Origin: Euptelea pleiosperma
Taxonomy: Eukaryota > Streptophyta > Magnoliopsida > Ranunculales > Eupteleaceae
Reading direction: 5' to 3'
Assembly (NCBI GenBank): GCA_035048495.1
Contig: JASUTR010000136.1
Span: 1 to 64,000, forward strand
DNA: 64,000 nt
Under the pieces are notes generated by a model that saw only the letters and a program-made list of their open reading frames with translations, was not told the DNA's origin and did not search any database. The position numbers and the translations under genes were made by a program. This document shows, piece after piece, positions 25,605 through 39,935 of this stretch (positions are counted from its first letter, which is position 1; each line of letters opens with the position of its first letter).

Positions 25605-28081
25605 GATTCGTGACAGTCAAAACAAGTTAGCTCCAACCGTGCGTCAACGTCTCAAATTGGACTCAGTTTGTGTGTTACATTCAGAAGCCTATAACTTGTG
25701 ACTTTTTCGCAACCGAACCTCGTAATTAGACTCGAATTCTTCCATTACTATTGTTTCAACACATTTGAAGTGTTGGAATAAGATTCGGGACAGTCGAAAC
25801 AAGTTAGCTCCAACCGTGCATCAACGTCTCAAATTGGACTCAGTTTGTGTGTTACATTCAGAAGCCTATAACTTGTGACTTTTTCGCAACCGAACCTCGT
25901 AATTAGACTCGAATTCTTCCATTACTATTGTTTCAACACATTTGAAGTGTTGGAATAAGATTCGGGACAGTCGAAACAAGTTAGCTCCAACCGTGCATCA
26001 ACGTCTCAAATTGGACTCAGTTTGTGTGTTACATTCAGAAGCCTATAACTTGTGACTTTTTCGCAACCGGACCTCGTAATTGGACTCAAAGTCTTCCATT
26101 ACTATTATTGCAACACATTTGAAGTGTTTAAACAAGATTCGTGACAGTCAAAACAAGTTAGCTCCATCCGTGCGGCAACGTCACAAATTGGACTCAGTTT
26201 GTGTGTTACATTCCGAAGCCTATAACTTGTGACTTTTTCGCAACCGGACCTCGTAATTAGACTCGAATTCTTCCATTACAATTGTTTCAACACATTTGAA
26301 GTGTTGGAACAAGATTTATGACTGTCGAAACAAGTTAGCTCCATCCGTGCGTCAACGTCTCAAATTGGACTCAGTTTGTGTGTTACATTCCGAAGCCTAT
26401 AACTTGCGACATTTTCGCAATCGGACCTCGTAATTGGACTCAAACACTTCCATTATTATTGTTTCAACACATTTGAAGTATTGGAACAAGATTCGGGATA
26501 GGCGAAACAAGTTAGCTCCATCCGTGCGTTAATGTCTCAAATTGGACTCAGTTTGTGTGTTACATTCCGAAGCCTATAACTTGTGACTTTTTCGCATTCG
26601 GACCTCATAATTGGACTCAAACACTTCCATTATTATTGTTTCAACACATTTGAAGTGTTGAAATAAGATTCGGGACAGTCGAAACAAGTTAGCTCCAACC
26701 GTGCGTCAACGTCTCAAATTGGACTCAGTTTGTGTGTTACATTCAGAAGCCTATAACTTGTGACTTTTTCGCAACCGAACCTCGTAATTAGACTCGAATT
26801 CTTCCATTACTATTGTTTCAACACATTTGAAGTGTTGGAATAAGATTCGGGATAGTCGAAACAAGTTAGCTCCAACCGTGCATCAACGTCTCAAATTGGA
26901 CTCAGTTTGTGTGTTACATTCAGAAGCCTATAACTTGTGACTTTTTCGCAACCGGACCTCGTAATTGGAGTCAAAGTCTTCCATTACTATTGTTGCAACA
27001 CATTTGAAGTGTTGAAACAAGATTCGTGACAGTCAAAACAAGTTTGCTCCATCCGTGCGTCAACGTCTCAAATTGGACTCAGTTTGTGTGTTACATTCCG
27101 AAGCCTATAACTTGTGACTTTTTCGCAACCGAACCACGTAATTAGACTTGAATTCTTCCATTACAATTGTTTCAACACATTTGAAGTGATGGAACAAGAT
27201 TTATGACTGTCGAAACAAGTTAGCTCCATCCGTGCGTCAACGTCTCAAATTGGACTCAGTTTGTGTGTTACATTCCGAAGCCTATAACTCGTGACTTTTT
27301 CGCAATCGGACCTCGTAATTGGACTCAAACTCTTCCATTATTATTGTTTCAACACATTTGAAGTATTGGAACAAGATTCGGGATAGGCGAAACAAGTTAG
27401 CTCCATCCGTGCGTCAACGTCTCAAATTGGACTCAGTTTGTGTGTTACATTCCGAAGCCTATAACTTGTGACTTTTTCGCAACCGGACCTCGTAATTGGA
27501 CTCAAAGTCTTCCATACTATTGTTGCAACACATTTGAAGTGTTGAAACAAGATTCGTGACAGTCAAAACAAGTTAGCTCCATCCGTGCGTCAACGTCTCA
27601 AATTGGACTCAGTTTGTGTGTTACATTACGAAGCCTATAACCTGTGACTTTTTCGCAACCGGACCTCGTAATTAGACTCGAATTCTTCCATTACAATTGT
27701 TTCAATACATTTGAAGTGTTGGAACAAGATTTATGATTGTCGAAACAAGTTAGCTCCATCTGTGTGTCAACGTCTAAAATTGGACTCAGTTTGTGTGTTA
27801 CATTCCGAAGCCAATAACTTGTGACTTTTTCGCGACCGGACCTCGTAATTGGACTCAAACTCTTCCACTACTATTGTTTCAACACATTTGATGTGTTGGA
27901 ACAAGATTTATGACTGTCGAAAAAAGTTAGCTCCATCCGTGCGTCAACGTCTCAAATTGGACTCAGTTTGTCTGTTACATTCCAAAGCCTATAACTTGTG
28001 ACTTTTTCGCAATCGAACCTCGTAATTAGACTCGAATTCTTCCATTACTATTGTTTCAACACATTTGAAGTGTTGGAATAA
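25605..28081. repeat. Satellite block, 14 monomers (K K' L' H I J K L M N X O P Q)
   Basis: It starts as a third copy of the 3,719-bp unit for four monomers. It then switches to the H-to-Q order of the 21-monomer block, with gcattcgg, ggagtcaaag and gaaccacg. An X monomer (ccatactattgttgc) is inserted before O, which the blocks at 3132 and 8785 lack, and O carries the private mark ttacattacg (27621). The same 14 monomers recur at 34098-36574. Confidence 0.87.
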
Positions 28082-29496
28082 GATTCGGGACAGTCGAAAC
28101 AAGTTAGCTCCAACCGTGCGTCAACGTCTCAAATTGGACTCAGTTTGTATGTTACATTCCGAAGCCTATAACTTGTGGCTTTTTCGCAACCGAACCTCGT
28201 AATTAGACTCGAATTCTTTCATTACTATTGTTTCAACACATTTGAAGTGTTGGAACAAGATTCGGGACAGTCGACACAAGTTAGCTCCATCCGTGCGTGA
28301 ACATCTCAAATTGGACTCAGTTCGTGTGTTACATTCCGAAGCCTTTAACTTTTGACTTTTTCGCAATCAGACCTCGTAATTGGCCTCAAACTCTTCCATT
28401 ATTATTGTTTCAACACATTTGAAGTATTGGAACAAGATTCAGGATAGGCGAAACAAGTTAGCTCCATCCGTGCGTCAACGTCTCAAATTGGACTCAGTTT
28501 GTGTGTTACATTCCGAAGCCTATAACTTGTGACTTTTTCGCAACCGGACCTCGTAATTGGACTCAAAGTCTTCCATACTATTGTTGCAACACATTTGAAG
28601 TGTTGAAACAAGATTCGTGACAGTCAAAACAAGTTAGCTCCATCCGTGCGTCAACGTCTCAAATTGGACTCAGTTTGTGTGTTACATTCCGAAGCCTATA
28701 ACCTGTGACTTTTTCGCAACTGGACCTCGTAATTAGACTCAAATTCTTCCATTACAATTGTTTCAATACATTTGAAGTGTTGGAACAAGATTTATGACTG
28801 TCGAAACAAGTTAGCTCCATCTGTGTGTCAACGTCTAAAATTGGACTCAGTTTGTGTGTTACATTCCGAAGCCTATAACTTGTGACTTTTTCGCGACCGG
28901 ACCTCGTAATTGGACTCAAACTCTTCCACTACTATTGTTTCAACACATTTGATGTGTTGGAACAAGATTCGGGATAGGCGAAACAAGTTAGCTCCATCCG
29001 TGCGTCAACGTCACAAATTGGACTCAGTTTGTGTGTTACATTCCGAAGCCTATAACTTGTGACTTTTTCGCAACCGGACCTCGTAATTAGACTCGAATTC
29101 TTCCATTACAATTGTTTCAACACATTTGAAGTGTTGGAACAAGATTTATGACTGTCTAAACAAGTTAGCTCCATCTGTGTGTCAACGTCTCAAATTGGAC
29201 TCAGTTTGTGTGTTATATTCCGAAGCCTATAACTTGTGACTTTTTTGCGACCGGACCTCGTAATTAGACTCAAACTCTTCCATTTCTATCATTTCAACAC
29301 ATTTGAAGTATTGGAACAAGATTCGGGATAGGCGAAACAACTTAGCTCCATCCGTGCGTCAACGCCTCAAATTGGACTCAGTTTGTGTGTTACAATCCGA
29401 AGCCTATAACTTGTGACTTTTTCGCAACCGAACCTCGTAATTAGACTCGAATTCTTCCATTACTATTGTTTCAACAAATTTGAAGTGTTGGAATAA
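28082..29496. repeat. R-anchored unit shortened to 8 monomers (R S T U V W F G')
   Basis: This equals the 13-monomer R unit (11440-13739, 36575-38874) with five consecutive monomers, I X Y Z E, missing. Length is 1,415 bases against 2,300. The junction lies near 29143, where the W copy runs into the F linker gatttatgactgtctaaac. W and E end in the same sequence, so recombination between those two monomers accounts for the loss. Confidence 0.88.
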
Positions 29497-31088
29497 GATT
29501 CGGGACAGTCGAAACAAGTTAGCTCCAACCGTGCGTCAACGTCTCAAATTGGACTCAGTTTGTATGTTACATTCCGAAGCCTATAACTTGTGGCTTTTTC
29601 GCAACCGAACCTCGTAATTAGACTCGAATTCTTTCATTACTATTGTTTCAACACATTTGAAGTGTTGGAACAAGATTCGGGACAGTCGACACAAGTTAGC
29701 TCCATCCGTGCGTGAACATCTCAAATTGGACTCAGTTCGTGTGTTACATTCCGAAGCCTTTAACTTTTGACTTTTTCGCAATCAGACCTCGTAATTGGCC
29801 TCAAACTCTTCCATTATTATTGTTTCAACACATTTGAAGTATTGGAACAAGATTCAGGATAGGCGAAACAAGTTAGCTCCATCCGTGCGTCAACGTCTCA
29901 AATTGGACTCAGTTTGTGTGTTACATTCCGAAGCCTATAACTTGTGACTTTTTCGCAACCGGACCTCGTAATTGGACTCAAAGTCTTCCATACTATTGTT
30001 GCAACACATTTGAAGTGTTGAAACAAGATTCGTGACAGTCAAAACAAGTTAGCTCCATCCGTGCGTCAACGTCTCAAATTGGACTCAGTTTGTGTGTTAC
30101 ATTCCGAAGCCTATAACCTGTGACTTTTTCGCAACTGGACCTCGTAATTAGACTCAAATTCTTCCATTACAATTGTTTCAATACATTTGAAGTGTTGGAA
30201 CAAGATTTATGACTGTCGAAACAAGTTAGCTCCATCTGTGTGTCAACGTCTAAAATTGGACTCAGTTTGTGTGTTACATTCCGAAGCCTATAACTTGCGA
30301 CATTTTCGCAATCGGACCCCGTAATTGGACTCAAACACTTCCATTATTATTGTTTCAACACATTTGAAGTATTGGAACAAGATTCGGGATAGGCGAAACA
30401 AGTTAGCTCCATCCGTGCGTCAACGTCTCAAATTGGACTCAGTTTGTGTGTTACATTCCGAAGCCTATAACTTGTGACTTTTTCGCAACCGGACCTCGTA
30501 ATTGGACTCAAAGTCTTACATACTATTGTTGCAACACATTTGAAGTGTTGAAACAAGATTCGTGACAGTCAAAACAAGTTAGCTCCATCCGTGCGTCAAC
30601 GTTTCAAGTTGGACTCAGTTTGTGTGTTACATTCTGAAGCCTATAACTTGTGACATTTTCGCAATCGAATCCTCGTAATTGGACTCAAACTCTTCCATTA
30701 TTATTGTTTCAACACATTTGAAGTATTGGAACAAGATTCGGGATAGGCGAAACAAGTTAGCTCCATCCGTGCGTCAACGTCTCAAATTGGACTCAGTTAG
30801 TGTGTTACATTCCGAAGGCTATAACTTGTGACTTTTTCACAACCGGACCTCGTAATTGGACTCAAAGTCTTCCATTACTATTGTTGCAACACATTTGAAG
30901 TGTTGAATCAAGATTCGTGACAGTAAAGACAAGTTAGCTCCATCCATGCGTCAACGTCTCAAATTGGACTCATTTTGTGTGTTACATTCCGAAGCCTATA
31001 ACTTGTGACTTTTTCGCAACCGGACCTCGTAATTAGACTCGAATTCTTCCATTACAATTGTTTCAACACATTTGAAGTGTTGGAACAA
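29497..31088. repeat. Satellite block, 9 monomers (R S T U V/I X Y Z E)
   Basis: It is a near-copy of 13740-15331, including the V/I fusion monomer (from about 30204) and the two private marks cggaccccg and gtcttacatac. It joins directly to an I monomer at 31089, as the matching block does near 15332. Confidence 0.85.
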
Positions 31089-34000
31089 GATTTATGACTG
31101 TCGAAACAAGTTAGCTCCATCCGTGCGTCAACGTCTCAAATTGGACTCAGTTTGTGTGTTACATTCCGAAGCCTATAACTTGCGACATTTTCGCAATCGG
31201 ACCTCGTAATTGGACTCAAACACTTCCATTATTATTGTTTCAACACATTTGAAGTATTGGAACAAGATTCGGGATAGGCGAAACAAGTTAGCTCCATCCG
31301 TGCGTTAATGTCTCAAATTGGACTCAGTTTGTGTGTTACATTCCGAAGCCTATAACTTGTGACTTTTTCGCAATCGGACCTCATAATTGGACTCAAACAC
31401 TTCCATTATTATTGTTTCAACACATTTGAAGTGTTGGAATAAGATTCGGGACAGTCGAAACAAGTTAGCTCCAACCGTGCGTCAACGTCTCAAATTGGAC
31501 TCAGTTTGTGTGTTACATTCAGAAGCCTATAACTTGTGACTTTTTCGCAACCGAACCTCGTAATTAGACTCGAATTCTTCCATTACTATTGTTTCAACAC
31601 ATTTGAAGTGTTGGAATAAGATTCGGGACAGTCGAAACAAGTTAGCTCCAACCGTGCATCAACGTCTCAAATTGGACTCAGTTTGTGTGTTACATTCAGA
31701 AGCCTATAACTTGTGACTTTTTCGCAACCGGACCTCGTAATTGGACTCAAAGTCTTCCATTACTATTGTTGCAACACATTTGAAGTGTTGAAACAAGATT
31801 CGTGACAGTCAAAACAAGTTTGCTCCATCCGTGCGTCAACGTCACAAATTGGACTCAGTTTGTGTGTTACATTCCGAAGCCTATAACTTGTGACTTTTTC
31901 GCAACCGGACCTCGTAATTAGACTCGAATTCTTCCATTACAATTGTTTCAACACATTTGAAGTGTTGGAACAAGATTTATGACTGTCGAAACAAGTTAGC
32001 TCCATCCGTGCGTCAACGTCTCAAATTGGACTCAGTTTGTGTGTTACATTCCGAAGCCTATAACTTGCGACATTTTCGCAATCGGACCTCGTAATTGGAC
32101 TCAAACACTTCCATTATTATTGTTTCAACACATTTGAAGTATTGGAACAAGATTCGGGATAGGCGAAACAAGTTAGCTCCATCCGTGCGTTAATGTCTCA
32201 AATTGGACTCAGTTTGTGTGTTACATTCCGAAGCCTATAACTTGTGACTTTTTCGCAATCGGACCTCATAATTGGACTCAAACACTTCCATTATTATTGT
32301 TTCAACACATTTGAAGTGTTGGAATAAGATTCGGGACAGTCGAAACAAGTTAGCTCCAACCGTGCGTCAACGTCTCAAATTGGACTCAGTTTGTGTGTTA
32401 CATTCAGAAGCCTATAACTTGTGACTTTTTCGCAACCGAACCTCGTAATTAGACTCGAATTCTTCCATTACTATTGTTTCAACACATTTGAAGTGTTGGA
32501 ATAAGATTCGGGACAGTCGAAACAAGTTAGCTCCAACCGTGCATCAACGTCTCAAATTGGACTCAGTTTGTGTGTTACATTCAGAAGCCTATAACTTGTG
32601 ACTTTTTCGCAACCGGACCTCGTAATTGGACTCAAAGTCTTCCATTACTATTGTTGCAACACATTTGAAGTGTTGAAACAAGATTCGTGACAGTCAAAAC
32701 AAGTTTGCTCCATCCGTGCGTCAACGTCACAAATTGGACTCAGTTTGTGTGTTACATTCCGAAGCCTATAACTTGTGACTTTTTCGCAACCGGACCTCGT
32801 AATTAGACTCGAATTCTTCCATTACAATTGTTTCAACACATTTGCAGTGTTGGAACAAGATTTATGACTGTCGAAACAAGTTAGCTCCATCCTTGCGTCA
32901 ACGTCTCAAATTGGACTCAGTTTGTGTGTTACATTCCGAAGCCTATAACTCGTGACTTTTTCGCAATCGGACCTCGTAATTGGACTCAAACTCTTCCATT
33001 ATTATTGTTTCAACACATTTGAAGTATTGGAACAAGATTCGGGATAGGCGAAACAAGTTAGCTCCATCCGTGCGTCAACGTCTCAAATTGGACTCAGTTT
33101 GTGTGTTACATTCCGAAGCCTATAACTTGTGACTTTTTCGCAACCGGACCTCGTAATTGGACTCAAAGTCTTCCATACTATTGTTGCAACACATTTGAAG
33201 TGTTGAAACAAGATTCGTGACAGTCAAAACAAGTTAGCTCCATCCGTGCGTCAACGTTTCAAGTTGGACTCAGTTTGTGTGTTACATTCTGAAGCCTATA
33301 ACTTGTGACATTTTCGCAATCGAATCCTCGTAATTGGACTCAAACTCTTCCATTATTATTGTTTCAACACATTTGAAGTATTGGAACAAGATTCGGGATA
33401 GGCGAAACAAGTTAGCTCCATCCGTGCGTCAACGTCTCAAATTGGACTCAGTTAGTGTGTTACATTCCGAAGGCTATAACTTGTGACTTTTTCACAACCG
33501 GACCTCGTAATTGGACTCAAAGTCTTCCATTACTATTGTTGCAACACATTTGAAGTGTTGAATCAAGATTCGTGACAGTAAAGACAAGTAAGCTCCATCC
33601 ATGCGTCAACGTCTCAAATTGGACTCATTTTGTGTGTTACATTCCGAAGCCTATAACTTGTGACTTTTTCGCAACCGGACCTCGTAATTAGACTCGAATT
33701 CTTCCATTACAATTGTTTCAACACATTTGAAGTGTTGGAACAAGATTTATGACTGTCTAGACAAGTTAGCTCCATCTGTGTGTCAACGTCTCAAATTGGA
33801 CTCAGTTTGTGTGTTATATTCCGAAGCCTATAACTTGTGACTTTTTTGCGACCGGACCTCGTAATTAGACTCAAACTCTTCCATTTCTATCATTTCAACA
33901 CATTTGAAGTATTGGAACAAGATTCGGGATAGGCGAAACAACTTAGCTCCATCCGTGCGTCAACGCCTCAAATTTGACTCAGTTAGTGTGTTACATTCCG

Positions 34001-34097
34001 AAGCCTATAACTTGTGACTTTTTCGCAACCGGACCTCGTAATTGGAGTCAAAGTCTTCCATTACTATTGTTGCAACACATTTGAAGTGTTTAAACAA
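31089..34097. repeat. Satellite block, 17 monomers (I J K L H I J K L H* N X Y Z E F G)
   Basis: It is collinear with 22594-25604 at an offset of 8,493-8,495 bases. The two-base change in offset comes from the extra TA at 22856 that this copy lacks. Differences are few: gactttttcgc near 32422 where the left copy has gaatttttcgc (23931), and actcaaactc at 32984 where the left copy has actgaaactc. Together with 34098-37635 it is the right copy of the 37-monomer duplication. Confidence 0.88.
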
Positions 34098-36574
34098 GAT
34101 TCGTGACAGTCAAAACAAGTTAGCTCCAACCGTGCGTCAACGTCTCAAATTGGACTCAGTTTGTGTGTTACATTCAGAAGCCTATAACTTGTGACTTTTT
34201 CGCAACCGAACCTCGTAATTAGACTCGAATTCTTCCATTACTATTGTTTCAACACATTTGAAGTGTTGGAATAAGATTCGGGACAGTCGAAACAAGTTAG
34301 CTCCAACCGTGCATCAACGTCTCAAATTGGACTCAGTTTGTGTGTTACATTCAGAAGCCTATAACTTGTGACTTTTTCGCAACCGAACCTCGTAATTAGA
34401 CTCGAATTCTTCCATTACTATTGTTTCAACACATTTGAAGTGTTGGAATAAGATTCGGGACAGTCGAAACAAGTTAGCTCCAACCGTGCATCAACGTCTC
34501 AAATTGGACTCAGTTTGTGTGTTACATTCAGAAGCCTATAACTTGTGACTTTTTCGCAACCGGACCTCGTAATTGGACTCAAAGTCTTCCATTACTATTA
34601 TTGCAACACATTTGAAGTGTTTAAACAAGATTCGTGACAGTCAAAACAAGTTAGCTCCATCCGTGCGGCAACGTCACAAATTGGACTCAGTTTGTGTGTT
34701 ACATTCCGAAGCCTATAACTTGTGACTTTTTCGCAACCGGACCTCGTAATTAGACTCGAATTCTTCCATTACAATTGTTTCAACACATTTGAAGTGTTGG
34801 AACAAGATTTATGACTGTCGAAACAAGTTAGCTCCATCCGTGCGTCAACGTCTCAAATTGGACTCAGTTTGTGTGTTACATTCCGAAGCCTATAACTTGC
34901 GACATTTTCGCAATCGGACCTCGTAATTGGACTCAAACACTTCCATTATTATTGTTTCAACACATTTGAAGTATTGGAACAAGATTCGGGATAGGCGAAA
35001 CAAGTTAGCTCCATCCGTGCGTTAATGTCTCAAATTGGACTCAGTTTGTGTGTTACATTCCGAAGCCTATAACTTGTGACTTTTTCGCATTCGGACCTCA
35101 TAATTGGACTCAAACACTTCCATTATTATTGTTTCAACACATTTGAAGTGTTGGAATAAGATTCGGGACAGTCGAAACAAGTTAGCTCCAACCGTGCGTC
35201 AACGTCTCAAATTGGACTCAGTTTGTGTGTTACATTCAGAAGCCTATAACTTGTGACTTTTTCGCAACCGAACCTCGTAATTAGACTCGAATTCTTCCAT
35301 TACTATTGTTTCAACACATTTGAAGTGTTGGAATAAGATTCGGGATAGTCGAAACAAGTTAGCTCCAACCGTGCATCAACGTCTCAAATTGGACTCAGTT
35401 TGTGTGTTACATTCAGAAGCCTATAACTTGTGACTTTTTCGCAACCGGACCTCGTAATTGGAGTCAAAGTCTTCCATTACTATTGTTGCAACACATTTGA
35501 AGTGTTGAAACAAGATTCGTGACAGTCAAAACAAGTTTGCTCCATCCGTGCGTCAACGTCTCAAATTGGACTCAGTTTGTGTGTTACATTCCGAAGCCTA
35601 TAACTTGTGACTTTTTCGCAACCGAACCACGTAATTAGACTTGAATTCTTCCATTACAATTGTTTCAACACATTTGAAGTGATGGAACAAGATTTATGAC
35701 TGTCGAAACAAGTTAGCTCCATCCGTGCGTCAACGTCTCAAATTGGACTCAGTTTGTGTGTTACATTCCGAAGCCTATAACTCGTGACTTTTTCGCAATC
35801 GGACCTCGTAATTGGACTCAAACTCTTCCATTATTATTGTTTCAACACATTTGAAGTATTGGAACAAGATTCGGGATAGGCGAAACAAGTTAGCTCCATC
35901 CGTGCGTCAACGTCTCAAATTGGACTCAGTTTGTGTGTTACATTCCGAAGCCTATAACTTGTGACTTTTTCGCAACCGGACCTCGTAATTGGACTCAAAG
36001 TCTTCCATACTATTGTTGCAACACATTTGAAGTGTTGAAACAAGATTCGTGACAGTCAAAACAAGTTAGCTCCATCCGTGCGTCAACGTCTCAAATTGGA
36101 CTCAGTTTGTGTGTTACATTACGAAGCCTATAACCTGTGACTTTTTCGCAACCGGACCTCGTAATTAGACTCGAATTCTTCCATTACAATTGTTTCAATA
36201 CATTTGAAGTGTTGGAACAAGATTTATGATTGTCGAAACAAGTTAGCTCCATCTGTGTGTCAACGTCTAAAATTGGACTCAGTTTGTGTGTTACATTCCG
36301 AAGCCAATAACTTGTGACTTTTTCGCGACCGGACCTCGTAATTGGACTCAAACTCTTCCACTACTATTGTTTCAACACATTTGATGTGTTGGAACAAGAT
36401 TTATGACTGTCGAAAAAAGTTAGCTCCATCCGTGCGTCAACGTCTCAAATTGGACTCAGTTTGTCTGTTACATTCCAAAGCCTATAACTTGTGACTTTTT
36501 CGCAATCGAACCTCGTAATTAGACTCGAATTCTTCCATTACTATTGTTTCAACACATTTGAAGTGTTGGAATAA
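34098..36574. repeat. Satellite block, 14 monomers (K K' L' H I J K L M N X O P Q), second copy
   Basis: It matches 25605-28081 at a constant offset of 8,493 bases, including tgcggcaac (34657), gcattcgg (35087), the private change gggatagtcg (35343 and 26850) and ttacattacg (36114 and 27621). Length is 2,477 bases in both copies. Confidence 0.9.
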
Positions 36575-38874
36575 GATTCGGGACAGTCGAAACAAGTTAG
36601 CTCCAACCGTGCGTCAACGTCTCAAATTGGACTCAGTTTGTATGTTACATTCCGAAGCCTATAACTTGTGGCTTTTTCGCAACCGAACCTCGTAATTAGA
36701 CTCGAATTCTTTCATTACTATTGTTTCAACACATTTGAAGTGTTGGAACAAGATTCGGGACAGTCGACACAAGTTAGCTCCATCCGTGCGTGAACATCTC
36801 AAATTGGACTCAGTTCGTGTGTTACATTCCGAAGCCTTTAACTTTTGACTTTTTCGCAATCAGACCTCGTAATTGGCCTCAAACTCTTCCATTATTATTG
36901 TTTCAACACATTTGAAGTATTGGAACAAGATTCAGGATAGGCGAAACAAGTTAGCTCCATCCGTGCGTCAACGTCTCAAATTGGACTCAGTTTGTGTGTT
37001 ACATTCCGAAGCCTATAACTTGTGACTTTTTCGCAACCGGACCTCGTAATTGGACTCAAAGTCTTCCATACTATTGTTGCAACACATTTGAAGTGTTGAA
37101 ACAAGATTCGTGACAGTCAAAACAAGTTAGCTCCATCCGTGCGTCAACGTCTCAAATTGGACTCAGTTTGTGTGTTACATTCCGAAGCCTATAACCTGTG
37201 ACTTTTTCGCAACTGGACCTCGTAATTAGACTCAAATTCTTCCATTACAATTGTTTCAATACATTTGAAGTGTTGGAACAAGATTTATGACTGTCGAAAC
37301 AAGTTAGCTCCATCTGTGTGTCAACGTCTAAAATTGGACTCAGTTTGTGTGTTACATTCCGAAGCCTATAACTTGTGACTTTTTTGCGACCGGACCTCGT
37401 AATTGGACTCAAACTCTTCCACTACTATTGTTTCAACACATTTGATGTGTTGGAACAAGATTCGGGATAGCCGAAACAAGTTAGCTCCATCCGTGCGTCA
37501 ACGTCACAAATTGGACTCAGTTTGTGTGTTACATTCCGAAGCCTATAACTTGTGACTTTTTCGCAACCGGACCGCGTAATTAGACTCGAATTCTTCCATT
37601 ACAATTGTTTCAACACATTTGAAGTGTTGGAACAAGATTTATGACTGTCGAAACAAGTTAGCTCCATCCGTGCGTCAACGTCTCAAATTGGACTCAGTTT
37701 GTGTGTTACATTCCGAAGCCTATAACTTGCGACATTTTCGCAATCGGTCCTCGTAATTGGACTCAAACACTTCCATTATTATTGTTTCAACACATTTGAA
37801 GTATTGGAACAAGATTCGGGATAGGCGAAACAAGTTAGCTCCATCCGTGCGTCAACGTCTCAAATTGGACTCAGTTTGTGTGTTACATTCCGAAGCCTAT
37901 AACTTGTGACTTTTTCGCAACCGGACCTCGTAATTGGACTCAAAGTCTTCCATACTATTGTTGCAACACATTTGAAGTGTTGAAACAAGATTCGTGACAG
38001 TCAAAACAAGTTAGCTCCATCCGTGCGTCAACGTTTCAAGTTGGACTCAGTTTGTGTGTTACATTCTGAAGCCTATAACTTGTGACATTTTCGCAATCGA
38101 ATCCTCGTAATTGGACTCAAACTCTTCCATTATTATTGTTTCAACACATTTGAAGTATTGGAACAAAATTCGGGATAGGCGAAACAAGTGAGCTCCATCC
38201 GTGCGTCAACGTCTCAAATTGGACTCAGTTAGTGTGTTACATTCCGAAGGCTATAACTTGTGACTTTTTCACAACCGGACCTCGTAATTGGACTCAAAGT
38301 CTTCCATTTCTATTGTTGCAACACATTTGAAGTGTTGAATCAAGATTCGTGACAGTAAAGACAAGTTAGCTCCATCCATGCGTCAACGTCTCAAATTGGA
38401 CTCATTTTGTGTGTTACATTCCGAAGCCTATAACTTGTGACTTTTTCGCAACCGGACCTCGTAATTAGACTCGAATTCTTCCATTACAATTGTTTCAACA
38501 CATTTGAAGTGTTGGAACAAGATTTATGACTGTCTAAACAAGTTAGCTCCATCTGTGTGTCAACGTCTCAAATTGGACTCAGTTTGTGTGTTATATTCCG
38601 AAGCCTATAACTTGTGACTTTTTTGCGACCGGACCTCGTAATTAGACTCAAACTCTTCCATTTCTATCATTTCAACACATTTGAAGTATTGGAACAAGAT
38701 TCGGGATAGGCGAAACAACTTAGCTCCATCCGTGCGTCAACGCCTCAAATTGGACTCAGTTTGTGTGTTACAATCCGAAGCCTATAACTTGTGACTTTTT
38801 CGCAACCGAACCTCGTAATTAGACTCGAATTCTTCCATTACTATTGTTTCAACAAATTTGAAGTGTTGGAATAA
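36575..38874. repeat. R-anchored 13-monomer unit (R S T U V W I X Y Z E F G')
   Basis: Length is 2,300 bases, the same as 11440-13739 and in the same order. Private single-base changes include cggaccgcg near 37571, gatagccg near 37467, aatcggtcc near 37744 and gaacaaaatt near 38161. The aatcggtcc mark reappears at 41104, which links this unit to the 11-monomer unit at 39936. Confidence 0.9.
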
Positions 38875-39935
38875 GATTCGGGACAGTCGAAACAAGTTAG
38901 CTCCAACCGTGCGTCAACGTCTCAAATTGGACTCAGTTTGTATGTTACATTCCGAAGCCTATAACTTGTGGCTTTTTCGCAACCGAACCTCGTAATTAGA
39001 CTCGAATTCTTTCATTACTATTGTTTCAACACATTTGAAGTGTTGGAACAAGATTCGGGACAGTCGACACAAGTTAGCTCCATCCGTGCGTGAACATCTC
39101 AAATTGGACTCAGTTCGTGTGTTACATTCCGAAGCCTTTAACTTTTGACTTTTTCGCAATCAGACCTCGTAATTGGCCTCAAACTCTTCCATTATTATTG
39201 TTTCAACACATTTGAAGTATTGGAACAAGATTCAGGATAGGCGAAACAAGTTAGCTCCATCCGTGCGTCAACGTCTCAAATTGGACTCAGTTTGTGTGTT
39301 ACATTCCGAAGCCTATAACTTGTGACTTTTTCGCAACCGGACCTCGTAATTGGACTCAAAGTCTTCCATACTATTGTTGCAACACATTTGAAGTGTTGAA
39401 ACAAGATTCGTGACAGTCAAAACAAGTTAGCTCCATCCGTGCGTCAACGTCTCAAATTGGACTCAGTTTGTGTGTTACATTACGAAGCCTATAACCTGTG
39501 ACTTTTTCGCAACCGGACCTCGTAATTAGACTCGAATTCTTCCATTACAATTGTTTCAATACATTTGAAGTGTTGGAACAAGATTTATGATTGTCGAAAC
39601 AAGTTAGCTCCATCTGTGTGTCAACGTCTAAAATTGGACTCAGTTTGTGTGTTACATTCCGAAGCCAATAACTTGTGACTTTTTCGCGACCGGACCTCGT
39701 AATTGGACTCAAACTCTTCCACTACTATTGTTTCAACACATTTGATGTGTTGGAACAAGATTTATGACTGTCGAAAAAAGTTAGCTCCATCCGTGCGTCA
39801 ACGTCTCAAATTGGACTCAGTTTGTCTGTTACATTCCAAAGCCTATAACTTGTGACTTTTTCGCAATCGAACCTCGTAATTAGACTCGAATTCTTCCATT
39901 ACTATTGTTTCAACACATTTGAAGTGTTGGAATAA
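38875..39935. repeat. R-anchored unit of 6 monomers (R S T O P Q)
   Basis: After R S T the order goes to O (with ttacattacg, 39477), P (gccaataac) and Q, then returns to R. Length is 1,061 bases. The O P Q part matches 27567-28081 and 36060-36574. The unit therefore looks like one cycle made by recombination between T/X-type monomers of neighbouring copies. Confidence 0.88.
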
